DNA from: JBKHDT01 sp046541195
Lineage (GTDB): Bacteria; Pseudomonadota; Gammaproteobacteria; Halothiobacillales; Halothiobacillaceae
NCBI GenBank assembly: GCA_046541195.1
Contig: JBKHDT010000004.1
Span: forward strand, 8,636-72,635
Length of the DNA: 64,000 nt
Reading direction: 5' to 3'
This document shows positions 1-8,519 of the stretch, piece by piece. The first letter of the stretch is position 1. Every line of letters begins with the position of its first letter. Made by a program: the position numbers and the translations under genes. Under the pieces are notes generated by a model, which was given only the letters and a program-made list of their open reading frames with translations, had not been told where the DNA came from and did no database searches.

Positions 1-2
1 TC

Positions 3-1352
3 GGCCCGCTGACGCTGCCGCTCTGGGCGGCGGTCCCCGCGGGCCGATCCGTGGGCGTGCCGGGGATGGTGGATCTTCTCGGGCTGGCCCACGCCCGGCA
101 TGGCCGGATGGACTGGGCCACGGCGCTGGCTCCGGCGGTGCTCCGGGCCCGCGAGGGCGTCCCGATGCCGGCGCGCCTTCAGCGCCAGTTGCGTGACGAT
201 CCCAGCCTCTGGCTGTTCCCCGACCTGATCCGTCGCTACCTGCCGGTCGCGCCCCGTCTTGCCGACCCGGCATACGCGCAGACGCTGGACACGCTGGCAG
301 CCGAGGGCCCGAGGGCCTTCTACGAGGGTCCGATCGCCGAAGCACTCCTGCAGCGGGTGCGTCGGGCCGCCTGGCTGCCCTCCGACCTGACCCGGCAGGA
401 TCTGGCCCGCTACCGCGCCGTCGAGCGCGAACCGCTGTGCCGGCCCTATCGCGAATGGACCGTCTGCGGCGCCCCGCCCCCCACGGCAGGCGGGCTGGCC
501 ACCCTGCAGATCCTCGGGGTGCTGGAGCACTTCGACATGCAGGCCCACGGGCCGGATTCGGTGACCGGCTGGCACCTGCTGGCGGAGGCCGGGCGCCTGG
601 CCTTCGCCGACCTGAACGCCTGGGTAGGCGATCCGGACTTTGTGCCGGTTCCCGTCGAGGGCCTGCTGGACCGAGGCTACCTGGCAAGGCGAGCCGCCCT
701 GATCAGCCCGGACCGGGCGCGCGACAGGGTGCCGGTCGGTGACCCGATCCGGGGCCGCGCGGACAGCGGCCGCGTCGCCCGCTTTGGCCCCCTGTCGGCA
801 GGCACCGCCCATTTTTCGATTGTCGATGGGCAAGGCAATGTCGTCAGCATGACCAGCTCGATCGAGATGCCCTTCGGCAGCCGGATGCGCGCGGCCGGAA
901 TGCTGCTGAACAACCAGCTGACCGATTTCGACTTCGAGCCGCTGCTGCCGGACGGTCGGACCAACCCCAACGCGGTGGCGGGCGGCAAGCGCCCCAGCGG
1001 CTCGATGAGTCCCACGATCGTGCTGGACGCGCGCGGAAACGTGCGGCTGGTGATCGGCGCCCGGGGCGGCAGCCGCATCATCGGCCACGTCACGCGGGTG
1101 CTGGTGGCCACGCTCGACTGGGGCCTGGACCTGCAGTCGGCGATTGCGCTGTCAAACCTGGTCCACCGGGGGAAGCGACTGGAAATCGAACAGGGCAGTG
1201 CGCTCGCCGAAAGAGCCCACGAATTCTCGGACCTGGGCCACCGACCCCGTATCCTGCCCATGGCCGGGGGACTGCACGGCTTCGAACGACGCGACGGGTA
1301 CTGGCACGCGGCGACCGATCCGCGTCATGACGGCGCAGCCCTGACGGAGTGA
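3..1352 (+). CDS. ggt: Gamma-glutamyltransferase, 5'-truncated by the window edge
   Basis: The reading frame is already open at base 3, so the N-terminal part of the protein lies outside the window; about 450 residues remain. Gamma-glutamyltransferases are exported enzymes that remove or transfer the gamma-glutamyl group of glutathione and mature by self-cleavage into two subunits. The nucleophilic threonine that begins the small subunit is the codon at 804-806, in the motif GTAHFSIVD, followed by GNVVSMTSS. Downstream, GKRPSGSMSPTIV and GARGGSRI match the substrate and oxyanion region. The large-subunit part (GRSVGVPGM near the left edge) is also typical. The gene ends 196 bp before a glycosyltransferase gene and has no visible functional partner here. 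Family assignment is firm; the true start is not visible. Confidence 0.93.
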   Translation, partial: GPLTLPLWAAVPAGRSVGVPGMVDLLGLAHARHGRMDWATALAPAVLRAREGVPMPARLQRQLRDDPSLWLFPDLIRRYLPVAPRLADPAYAQTLDTLAAEGPRAFYEGPIAEALLQRVRRAAWLPSDLTRQDLARYRAVEREPLCRPYREWTVCGAPPPTAGGLATLQILGVLEHFDMQAHGPDSVTGWHLLAEAGRLAFADLNAWVGDPDFVPVPVEGLLDRGYLARRAALISPDRARDRVPVGDPIRGRADSGRVARFGPLSAGTAHFSIVDGQGNVVSMTSSIEMPFGSRMRAAGMLLNNQLTDFDFEPLLPDGRTNPNAVAGGKRPSGSMSPTIVLDARGNVRLVIGARGGSRIIGHVTRVLVATLDWGLDLQSAIALSNLVHRGKRLEIEQGSALAERAHEFSDLGHRPRILPMAGGLHGFERRDGYWHAATDPRHDGAALTE

Positions 1353-1476
1353 CACCGGGCGGGCGCCGCGGCCGGCAGCACGCCGGGCCCGGGCGTCGTT
1401 CGGCGCGCACACAGGCTGGCCGGCCCTAGTGAAGCCAGGCGCGGCAGGCGCAAGGGCAAGCCTTCATGCAGATGTC

Positions 1477-1502
1477 ATGACCGCGGCCTACGCTTCGGTC
1501 AT
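1477..1502. repeat. Inverted repeat, 7-bp arms, upstream of the glycosyltransferase
   Basis: ATGACCG at 1477-1483 is followed, after 12 bases, by its exact reverse complement CGGTCAT at 1496-1502. It lies in the 196-bp spacer between ggt and the GT4 gene, 46 bases before the chosen ATG. There is no T-run that would make it a convincing terminator. It could be an operator or a leader hairpin, or it could be chance in GC-rich DNA. Confidence 0.35.
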
Positions 1503-1548
1503 TTGCGCTCGCGCACCCCATGACCAGGCGGCGAGGCCGGAGCCCGAC

Positions 1549-2715
1549 ATGAATATCCTGATGATCTCGGACGTGTATTTTCCGAGGATCAACGGTGTCT
1601 CGACATCGATCGAAAGCTTTCGGCGCGCCCTGGTGGCCGAAGGGCATCGCGTGACGCTGATCTGTCCGGCCTACCCGGTCGGCGACGAGGAAGACCCGCA
1701 GATCATCCGCATCCCCTCGCGCGGCGTGATCTCCGATCCGGAAGACCGGATGATGCACTACCGCCGGATTCTGGCCTTGAGCGACGAGCTGGCATCTCGA
1801 CAGTTCGACATCGTGCATGTGCACACGCCGTTCGTCGCGCACTACGCCGGCCTGGCGCTGGCTCGCCGCCTCGGCCTGCCGGTCATCGAGAGCTATCACA
1901 CGTTCTTCGAGGAGTACCTCTACCACTACCTGCCCTGGCTGCCGAGCGGCCTGCTGCGCTGGGCGGCGCGGCGCTTCTCGGCGAGCCAGTGCAATGCCGT
2001 CGATGCGCTGGTGGTCCCCTCCAGTCCCATGCAGGCGGTGCTGACGCGCTACGGCGTACGCACCGGCATGTCGGTCATTCCCACCGGCATCGCCCTCGAC
2101 CGCTTCCGCACACCGCCGGTTTCCGATTTCAGGGCAACCCATGAGATTGCCCCGGACCGCCCCGTTCTGCTGTTTGTCGGGCGGGCCGCCCACGAAAAGA
2201 ATATCGGCTTCCTGATCGACATCATGCCGGCGATCCTGGCACGCCACCCCGAGGCCCTGCTGGTGATTGCCGGCGAGGGGCCGGCACGCGAGGCGCTGGC
2301 CACACAGGTCAGGAAAACCAGGCTTCAGGACTCCGTGCGCTTCGTCGGCTACATGCGCCGGGATGGCCAGCTCCAGGATGCCTACCGGGCCGCCGACCTG
2401 TTTGTGTTCGCCTCGCGCACGGAAACCCAGGGGCTGGTGCTGCTCGAAGCCATGGCGCTGGGCACGCCGGTCGTTTCCACCGCGGTCATGGGCACCCGGG
2501 ACGTGCTCCGCGATGGTGCCGGCTGCCTGGTGGCCGAGGACGATCCCCGCGATTTCGCGGACAAGGTCTGCCGTCTGCTGGACGACCCGGCATGGCGCGC
2601 ACGGCTTGGCGATTCGGCCCAGGCCTACGTCCAGGACTGGGACGAGCGCGAAAAGGCGGCCCAGCTCGCGCGGCGCTACGAACAGCTCATCGACGCGCAC
2701 GACGACGCGCACTGA
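1549..2715 (+). CDS. GT4-family glycosyltransferase (GT-B fold)
   Basis: This 388-residue protein has the two-domain layout of GT4 retaining glycosyltransferases. The N-terminal acceptor domain begins MNILMISDVYFPRINGVSTS, the signature of the subgroup that adds sugars to diacylglycerol or phosphatidylinositol, such as MgtA and PimB. The C-terminal nucleotide-sugar domain shows LLFVGRAAHEKN and the E-x7-E region ASRTETQGLVLLEAMA, which binds the donor. A cytoplasmic membrane-surface role in glycolipid or polysaccharide synthesis is likely, but sugar and acceptor cannot be read from the sequence. The frame extends upstream to 1429; the ATG at 1549 is preferred because the family begins there and the 40 extra residues have no family character. 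Confidence 0.85.
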   Translation: MNILMISDVYFPRINGVSTSIESFRRALVAEGHRVTLICPAYPVGDEEDPQIIRIPSRGVISDPEDRMMHYRRILALSDELASRQFDIVHVHTPFVAHYAGLALARRLGLPVIESYHTFFEEYLYHYLPWLPSGLLRWAARRFSASQCNAVDALVVPSSPMQAVLTRYGVRTGMSVIPTGIALDRFRTPPVSDFRATHEIAPDRPVLLFVGRAAHEKNIGFLIDIMPAILARHPEALLVIAGEGPAREALATQVRKTRLQDSVRFVGYMRRDGQLQDAYRAADLFVFASRTETQGLVLLEAMALGTPVVSTAVMGTRDVLRDGAGCLVAEDDPRDFADKVCRLLDDPAWRARLGDSAQAYVQDWDEREKAAQLARRYEQLIDAHDDAH

Positions 2716-2912
2716 ACCCGGCCGGCCAGCCCAAAACTCCCGACGCGGCACGAGACGCCGTCCCTCGGCGCATGTCCTGTCCGCACTCCCTTTCGACCCG
2801 CAAGTCATGGCTCCGGGAACCCCGCAGGGCGCCGCGAGCGAATCATTCGGGTCCGCGTTGTATCATGAGCCGGTCCGCCACCTGCACACAGCACTGCCCA
2901 GGCACTCCCGAC

Positions 2913-4424
2913 ATGGCCCGAACGCTCCCGACCTACGATGCGCTGCCCTATGACAGCCGCCCCGTTGCCCTGACACGAATCGACACCCTGGCAGCGCGCG
3001 CGGCGCTGCTCGGCGCCGACCCGCCCGCCGTGCAGAACGCGCGGGTGCTTGAACTTGGCTGCGCCAGCGGCGGCAACCTGCTGCCGATGGCACTGGTCTT
3101 TCCCGGGGCGCGATTCGTCGGCGTCGATCTGTCCGAGCGGCAGGTTGCCGACGGACGGGCGCGGATCGCGGCACTGGGCGTGGACAATCTCCAGCTGGAG
3201 CACGCGGACATCCTCGACTGGACGCCACCGGCCGGGGCGTTCGACTACATCATCGCGCACGGGGTCTACAGCTGGGTGCCCGAGCCGGTACGGGCACGGA
3301 TTCTTGATCTGTGCGCGCAGAAGCTCTCGCCGCAGGGGGTGGCATTCGTCAGTTTCAATGTGCTGCCCGGCTTTCACCTGCGCGCGATGACCCGCGACAT
3401 CCTGCGCGACGGGGACCGTTCAGACGACCCGCCGGCGCAACGACTGGCCGCCGCGCGCGCCCTGCTCGATGACCTGGCAGTCACCCTCAATGGCCGCGAC
3501 GACCCCGAAGCGGCGTTGCTGCGCCGCGAAGTCGACGAGTTGCAGACCGCCCGGGACAGCTACCTGCTGCACGAGTACCTGGCCGACTGCAACCAACCCT
3601 TCTCGATCCGGGCGTTCGCCGAGGATGCTTCCGCGCGGGGGCTGGTCCACCTGGGGGAAGCGGACCTCTCCACCCTGTCGCTGCTGGCACTCGGTTCCGG
3701 GCAGGAGGCGCTTGATACCCAAGCACTGCTGGCCGCCGAGACCTGGTCCGACCAGACAGGGCTTCGCCCCTTCAGGCAGAGCCTGCTTTGTCACGCAAGG
3801 GCCCGGCGGGCACCCGATCCGCTGGGGGTTGCAGGCAGCCTGCACTGGCAGGCGGAACTGTTCGCAACAGCGGACGGCTGGATGGACACCCGCGGCCGGA
3901 CCCTGGTGCCGGACAGTCCCTGGCTGGCCGAAGCCCTGAATCGGCTCGTCGAGACCTTTCCCGCCAGTTGCAGCACCGCCGCGCTGCTCGACGACCCGCA
4001 CGGCCCGGAGGAATATCAACTACGGATCGGGCGCCTGCTGGGGCTGGCGCAGGCCGGAATGCTGCGCCCGACACGCAGCGCGCTGGGTCCGCCTGGCCGG
4101 ATCTCGCCGCGGCTGACCCCGCTGGCACAGGCGGAACTGGAGGCAGGACAGGACTTCGTCACCAGCCTGAGCACTCATGCCCCGGTCGAGCTGGACGCCT
4201 TTGCTCATGCCCTGCTCGGCGTGCTCGCCCGATGCGACAGTTTCGAGGCGCTGGTCGAAACCCTGGTCGCAATCGCGGCCGATCACCCGTCGCTGGCCGG
4301 CGAGATCGGCCTGGACCGCGTGTCCGTCGAGCAGCGGCCAGCACGGATAGCCGCCAACGCCGAACGGCTGCTGGGCATCCTGGCGCGCCATGGCGTGTTA
4401 CGATCCGGTCCCGCCGAAGGCTGA
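2913..4424 (+). CDS. Class I SAM methyltransferase with regulatory domain (PKMT-like)
   Basis: The 503-residue protein begins with a Rossmann methyltransferase domain. Motif I is VLELGCASGGN (residues 45-55), the acidic residue after strand 2 lies in FVGVDLS, and a motif IV-like IIAHGVYSWVP follows near residue 113. The rest (about 200-500) resembles the methyltransferase regulatory domain and C-terminal region of the bacterial protein-lysine methyltransferases studied in Rickettsia (PKMT1/2, acting on outer-membrane protein OmpB). The substrate here is unknown. The first in-frame ATG close to the conserved start is 2913; another at 2865 would add 16 residues. It is separated from both neighbours by about 200-280 bp and is probably transcribed alone. 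Confidence 0.78.
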   Translation: MARTLPTYDALPYDSRPVALTRIDTLAARAALLGADPPAVQNARVLELGCASGGNLLPMALVFPGARFVGVDLSERQVADGRARIAALGVDNLQLEHADILDWTPPAGAFDYIIAHGVYSWVPEPVRARILDLCAQKLSPQGVAFVSFNVLPGFHLRAMTRDILRDGDRSDDPPAQRLAAARALLDDLAVTLNGRDDPEAALLRREVDELQTARDSYLLHEYLADCNQPFSIRAFAEDASARGLVHLGEADLSTLSLLALGSGQEALDTQALLAAETWSDQTGLRPFRQSLLCHARARRAPDPLGVAGSLHWQAELFATADGWMDTRGRTLVPDSPWLAEALNRLVETFPASCSTAALLDDPHGPEEYQLRIGRLLGLAQAGMLRPTRSALGPPGRISPRLTPLAQAELEAGQDFVTSLSTHAPVELDAFAHALLGVLARCDSFEALVETLVAIAADHPSLAGEIGLDRVSVEQRPARIAANAERLLGILARHGVLRSGPAEG

Positions 4425-4491
4425 CGCCGGACAGGGGTCTGTCAGGCGGGGATTTCTGGTACATTTGGCAGGTTGACGGTCGGCACGCCGT

Positions 4492-4507
4492 TGCCGCGGA
4501 CGCGGCA
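4492..4507. other. Perfect 6-bp hairpin in the spacer after the methyltransferase
   Basis: TGCCGC, loop GGAC and GCGGCA form a perfect short stem inside a weaker outer GGTCGG/CCGACC pairing. It sits in the 278-bp spacer before the AI-2E family gene. No T-run follows, so I do not call a terminator. Nothing else was recognised in this spacer. Confidence 0.3.
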
Positions 4508-4702
4508 CCGACCCGCGCCGGATCGCCACCGGCATCGAAACGCGCCGGCGCTGGCCAGTGCGCGTGACGGCCGGGCCCGACAAGGGGCCGAGGCGGTCCT
4601 CGAGATTCCCGCCCCGAAGGACAAACAGCCTGCGCGCCTGCTCGGGACAAGGTGCCTTCGGTCATACCCATTGCGGCTTCCTGCCCAGAAAGACACGCAC
4701 CA

Positions 4703-5815
4703 ATGCTCAGCTATCTCAAAGACTGGTTCGACCGCCACTTTTCCGATCCGCAGGTCGTGATTCTCGCGCTTCTGCTGATCCTCGGCTCCGTGGTGGTGCT
4801 CTATGCCGGCAAGCTGCTGGCTCCGCTGATCGCCAGCGTGGTGGTTGCCTACCTGCTCGAAGGCGCCGTGCGCATGCTGCGCGGCTGGGGACTGCCCCGA
4901 ATGCCGGCAGTCATGCTGGTATTCATGGTGTTCCTGTCGGTATTCATCGCCTCGATCTTCCTGCTGGCCCCGCTGATGGTCCAGCAGCTCGCCCAGCTGT
5001 TCCGGGAAGCGCCGGCGATGATCTCCAAGGGCCAGGAGGTCCTGCTGCAACTGCCGGAGAACTATCCCCAGCTGGTTTCCGAACAGCAGATTCGGGAAGT
5101 CATCGGAACGATTCGCGCCCAGATCACCAGCATCGGCCAGCAGGTGGTGATGTTCTCGCTCAACTCGGTGGTCCACCTGGTCACCTTCCTGGTGTACCTG
5201 GTGCTGGTTCCGCTGCTGGTGTTCTTCATGCTCAAGGACAAGGACGTGATTCTGGCCTGGGCACTGTCGTTCCTGCCCCAGGAACGGGGACTGGCCAACC
5301 TGGTCTGGGCGGATGTCAATGCCGGCATCGGCTCCTATGTGCGGGGCAAGTTCATCGAGATCCTGATCGTCTGGTCCGTCAGCTATGTCACCTTTGCGCT
5401 CCTGGGACTGGAATACGCCATGCTCCTGTCCTTCCTGACGGGCGTCTCGGTGATCATTCCGTACATCGGCGCCTTTGTGGTGGCCCTGCCGGTAGCGGTC
5501 GTCGCCTATTTCCAGTTCGGCCTGGAGCCGATGTTCTGGTGGATTGTCGTCGCCTACACGGTCATCCAGTTTCTCGACGGCAATGTCCTGGTTCCACTGC
5601 TGTTCTCGGAGGTGGTCAACCTCCACCCCGTCGCGATCATCGCGGCGGTCATCATCTTCGGCGGCCTTTGGGGACTGTGGGGGGTATTCTTCGCCATCCC
5701 CCTGGCCACCCTGGTCGCGGCCGTCCTGAACGCCTGGCCCACCCGGGACCCGGCCGCCGCAGCCGATGCCTCCGAGACGCCCTGCACGGACCAGACCGAA
5801 ACCGAATCGGCCTGA
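4703..5815 (+). CDS. AI-2E family transporter (PerM/TqsA-type membrane protein)
   Basis: This is a 370-residue polytopic inner-membrane protein with about seven to eight hydrophobic segments. The first pair is at residues 15-60 (LALLLILGSVVVLYAG; LIASVVVAYLLEG), and the last are near 265-350. The family-typical segment LVPLLVFFMLKDKD and the late motif DGNVLVPLLFSEVVNLHP with GGLWGLWGVFFAIPLA identify the AI-2E/PerM superfamily. Members include TqsA, implicated in AI-2 export, and Na+/H+ antiporters of halophiles, so the substrate cannot be assigned. The start at 4703 gives the normal N-terminus; a longer frame from 4652 lacks family character. It lies 43 bp upstream of glnS in the same direction. 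Confidence 0.87.
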   Translation: MLSYLKDWFDRHFSDPQVVILALLLILGSVVVLYAGKLLAPLIASVVVAYLLEGAVRMLRGWGLPRMPAVMLVFMVFLSVFIASIFLLAPLMVQQLAQLFREAPAMISKGQEVLLQLPENYPQLVSEQQIREVIGTIRAQITSIGQQVVMFSLNSVVHLVTFLVYLVLVPLLVFFMLKDKDVILAWALSFLPQERGLANLVWADVNAGIGSYVRGKFIEILIVWSVSYVTFALLGLEYAMLLSFLTGVSVIIPYIGAFVVALPVAVVAYFQFGLEPMFWWIVVAYTVIQFLDGNVLVPLLFSEVVNLHPVAIIAAVIIFGGLWGLWGVFFAIPLATLVAAVLNAWPTRDPAAAADASETPCTDQTETESA

Positions 5816-5858
5816 GTCTGCCCCGATCCATCGACAGAAAAGACGCACCGAGAAATCC

Positions 5859-7580
5859 ATGAGTGCCCAAGAAAGCAATACCCCGGTCCACTTCATTCGA
5901 AACCTCATCGACGCCGACCGCAAGGCAGGCAACTGGAACGGCCGGGTCGAAACCCGTTTCCCGCCCGAGCCCAACGGCTACCTGCATCTGGGCCATGCCA
6001 AAAGCATCTTCCTGAATTTCGGCCTGGCCCGGGACTACCGCGGGACCTGTCATCTTCGGTTCGACGACACCAACCCGGTCAAGGAGGACGACGAGTATGT
6101 CCGCGCCATCGAGCAGGACGTCGCCTGGCTGGGCTTCGACTGGCCGAAGCCGACCGACTTCACTTCCAACTACTTCCACAAGCTTTACGAGTGCGCCGAG
6201 TCCCTGGTCGAGGCCGGCCTGGCCTACGTCGACTCGCAGACCCCCGAGCAGATGCGGGAGAACCGCGGCACGCTTACCGAACCGGGGCGCAACAGTCCCT
6301 ACCGCGACCGACCGGTCGCGGAGAACCTCGACCTGCTGCGCCGAATGCGCGACGGCGAGTTTCCGGACGGCAGCCACGTGCTGCGTGCAAGGATCGACAT
6401 GGCCTCGCCCAACATGAACATGCGCGACCCGACGATCTACCGCATCCGCCGGGCCAGCCACCATCGCACCGGCGATGCCTGGTGCATCTATCCGATGTAC
6501 GACTACGCACACTGTCTGTCGGATGCCATCGAGGGGATCACCCACTCACTGTGCACGCTGGAGTTCGAGGATCACCGCGCCCTTTACGACTGGTTTTTGC
6601 ACCGCCTGGCCGAGCTGGGCCACTTCGACCGGGAGAACCTGCCGCGCCAGACGGAGTTTGCCCGCCTCAACCTGACCTACACCGTGCTGTCCAAGCGCAA
6701 GTTGATCCAGCTGGTTCAGGACGGTCACGTGGACGGCTGGGACGACCCGCGGATGCCGACCATCAAGGGTGCACGGCGCCGTGGCTTCACCCCGTCGGGC
6801 CTGCGGCTGTTCTCCGAGCGGATCGGGGTATCCCGTTCCGACAGCCTGATCGACATGGGCGTGCTCGAGGACTGCATGCGCGAGGATCTCAACGAGCGCG
6901 CCGAGCGGCGCATCGCGATCCTCGACCCGGTCCGGCTGGTGCTCACCAACTACCCGGAAGGACAGAGCGAGGACTGCCACGCGCCCAATCACCCGCAGAA
7001 GCCTGAACTGGGTACGCGGGTGGTGCCGCTGACCCGCGAGCTGTGGATCGAGCGCGAGGACTTCATGGAAGACCCGCCGAAGAAGTTCTTCCGGCTCAGG
7101 CCCGACGGCGAGGTCCGGCTGCGCTATGGCTACATCATCCGCTGTACCGGCTTTGAGAAGGACGAACAGGGCCAGGTAACCACCATCTACGCCGAGTATG
7201 ACCCGGACACCAAGTCCGGCACGCCGGGGGCCGAAAGCCGCAAGGTCAAGGGCAATATCCACTGGCTCAGCACCGAACACGCGGTGGAAGGCACGGTCCG
7301 CATCTATGACCGCCTGTTCCGGGTGCCGGCACCGGGCGCCCGGCGCGCAGGCGATCCCGAGGAGCTTCGGCGCGACTTCATCGAAGACCTCAATCCCGAC
7401 AGCAAGGCGGTGCGCCGCTGCCACATGGAGCCGGCGCTCGCCGGGGCCGCGCCGGAATCCTGCTTCCAGTTCGAGCGCAACGGCTATTTCGTGGCGGACC
7501 TGCACGATCACGGATCTGGCCATCCGGTCTACAATCGATGCGTGACGCTGCGCGACTCCTGGGCGACGGGCAAGAAGTGA
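5859..7580 (+). CDS. glnS: Glutaminyl-tRNA synthetase
   Basis: This 573-residue cytoplasmic class I synthetase charges tRNA-Gln with glutamine. The ATP-binding HIGH motif appears as HLGH (residues 43-46) in PPEPNGYLHLGHAKS. The KMSKS equivalent is VLSKRK (276-281). DDTNP near residue 68 and the acceptor-stem contacts in the RIDMASPNMNMRDP region are characteristic of GlnRS rather than GluRS. The beta-barrel anticodon-binding domains fill the C-terminal half (DFMEDPPKKFFRL). The start at 5859 matches the family N-terminus. Only six bases separate the stop from the next gene, so the signalling operon may receive read-through transcription from glnS. Confidence 0.97.
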   Translation: MSAQESNTPVHFIRNLIDADRKAGNWNGRVETRFPPEPNGYLHLGHAKSIFLNFGLARDYRGTCHLRFDDTNPVKEDDEYVRAIEQDVAWLGFDWPKPTDFTSNYFHKLYECAESLVEAGLAYVDSQTPEQMRENRGTLTEPGRNSPYRDRPVAENLDLLRRMRDGEFPDGSHVLRARIDMASPNMNMRDPTIYRIRRASHHRTGDAWCIYPMYDYAHCLSDAIEGITHSLCTLEFEDHRALYDWFLHRLAELGHFDRENLPRQTEFARLNLTYTVLSKRKLIQLVQDGHVDGWDDPRMPTIKGARRRGFTPSGLRLFSERIGVSRSDSLIDMGVLEDCMREDLNERAERRIAILDPVRLVLTNYPEGQSEDCHAPNHPQKPELGTRVVPLTRELWIEREDFMEDPPKKFFRLRPDGEVRLRYGYIIRCTGFEKDEQGQVTTIYAEYDPDTKSGTPGAESRKVKGNIHWLSTEHAVEGTVRIYDRLFRVPAPGARRAGDPEELRRDFIEDLNPDSKAVRRCHMEPALAGAAPESCFQFERNGYFVADLHDHGSGHPVYNRCVTLRDSWATGKK

Positions 7581-7586
7581 TCATCA

Positions 7587-8519
7587 ATGCCGCATGAGCG
7601 AACTCAAAAGACGCGATCGCCCCGCCGGCTCGCCAGGGCGGTCTTGCTGCTGACCTTGACCGCCCCCTCGCTCGCGGCGGCGGAGCGCGAGACGCTCGTG
7701 CTGGCTCCGACCCTTTTCGATTCGCGCGCCGATGCCATTCGCAGCCAGGTCGGCCCGGCGGCCTTCGTCGAGTCCCTGCTCAACCAGCCCGTGTCGGTCG
7801 AGAACATCCTGCGCTACGAGCGGGTGATCGAGGGCTTCGAAAACGGCGAGATCGACCTGGCCATCCTCGGCCCGCTGCCCTACGTGCGGCTGAGCCAGCG
7901 GTACCCGCAGATCGAACCACTGGTGCGCTTTCGGGACACGGACGGCCGGGACCACTACCACTGCACGCTGGTCGCCTTTGCCGACAACCGCATGCCACTG
8001 GCCGACCATGCCGGCGCCAGGCTGGCACTGACGCAACCCTACTCCACTTGCGGCTACTTCGCCGCGGCGACCATTCTCGAACAGGCCGGGATCGACGTCG
8101 CCGCCACCGACTTCGAATTCATCGGGCGCCACGACAGCATCGCCATCAACGTGGTGGCGGGTCGGTACGACATCGGCATCGTCAAGGACCACCTGGCGGA
8201 ACGCTTTGCCTCGGTCGGACTGGTGCCGCTGGCCCACACCATGCCCCTGCCCGGTTTCACCCTGGTGGCCAATACCCGGACCCTGGACGAAACGACCCGG
8301 GCGCAGTTGCGGGAGGGCTTTTTGGGCATCAACTCCGAGGAGGCGGCCCGCTCGGGAAACTGGCCGGCCAACATGATCAACGGCACCATGCCGGCCACGG
8401 ATGCCGACTACGACCGCATTCGAGGCGAATTTGCCCGCGTCCGCTTTCCCGAGGCGTCCGGCGGCACGGCCGGGGAGCCCACGCCCGCCGGGCGAACCGA
8501 ACCGGGGACAGGACCATGA
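7587..8519 (+). CDS. PhnD-like periplasmic phosphate/phosphonate-type binding protein
   Basis: The 310-residue product begins with a basic, hydrophobic signal peptide (about residues 14-31, ending SLAAA). It continues with the type II binding-protein fold of the phosphate/phosphite/phosphonate ABC family: ENGEIDLAILGPLPYV, the GARLALTQPYSTCGYF segment that corresponds to the SxSGY-type ligand loop, and VAGRYDIGIVKDHLAE. No permease or ATPase gene accompanies it. Instead its stop overlaps the start of a hybrid histidine kinase by 4 bp (ATGA). I infer that it presents a ligand to that kinase's periplasmic domain rather than feeding transport, in the manner of LuxP with LuxQ. The ligand itself is not predictable. 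Confidence 0.82.
   Translation: MPHERTQKTRSPRRLARAVLLLTLTAPSLAAAERETLVLAPTLFDSRADAIRSQVGPAAFVESLLNQPVSVENILRYERVIEGFENGEIDLAILGPLPYVRLSQRYPQIEPLVRFRDTDGRDHYHCTLVAFADNRMPLADHAGARLALTQPYSTCGYFAAATILEQAGIDVAATDFEFIGRHDSIAINVVAGRYDIGIVKDHLAERFASVGLVPLAHTMPLPGFTLVANTRTLDETTRAQLREGFLGINSEEAARSGNWPANMINGTMPATDADYDRIRGEFARVRFPEASGGTAGEPTPAGRTEPGTGP

Noticed and set aside
4480..4497. Sigma-54-like sequence GGCACG followed by TTGC upstream of the AI-2E gene
   Set aside because: The spacing between the GG and GC elements is one base too short, and sigma-54 promoters tolerate almost no spacing change. No activator gene is nearby.
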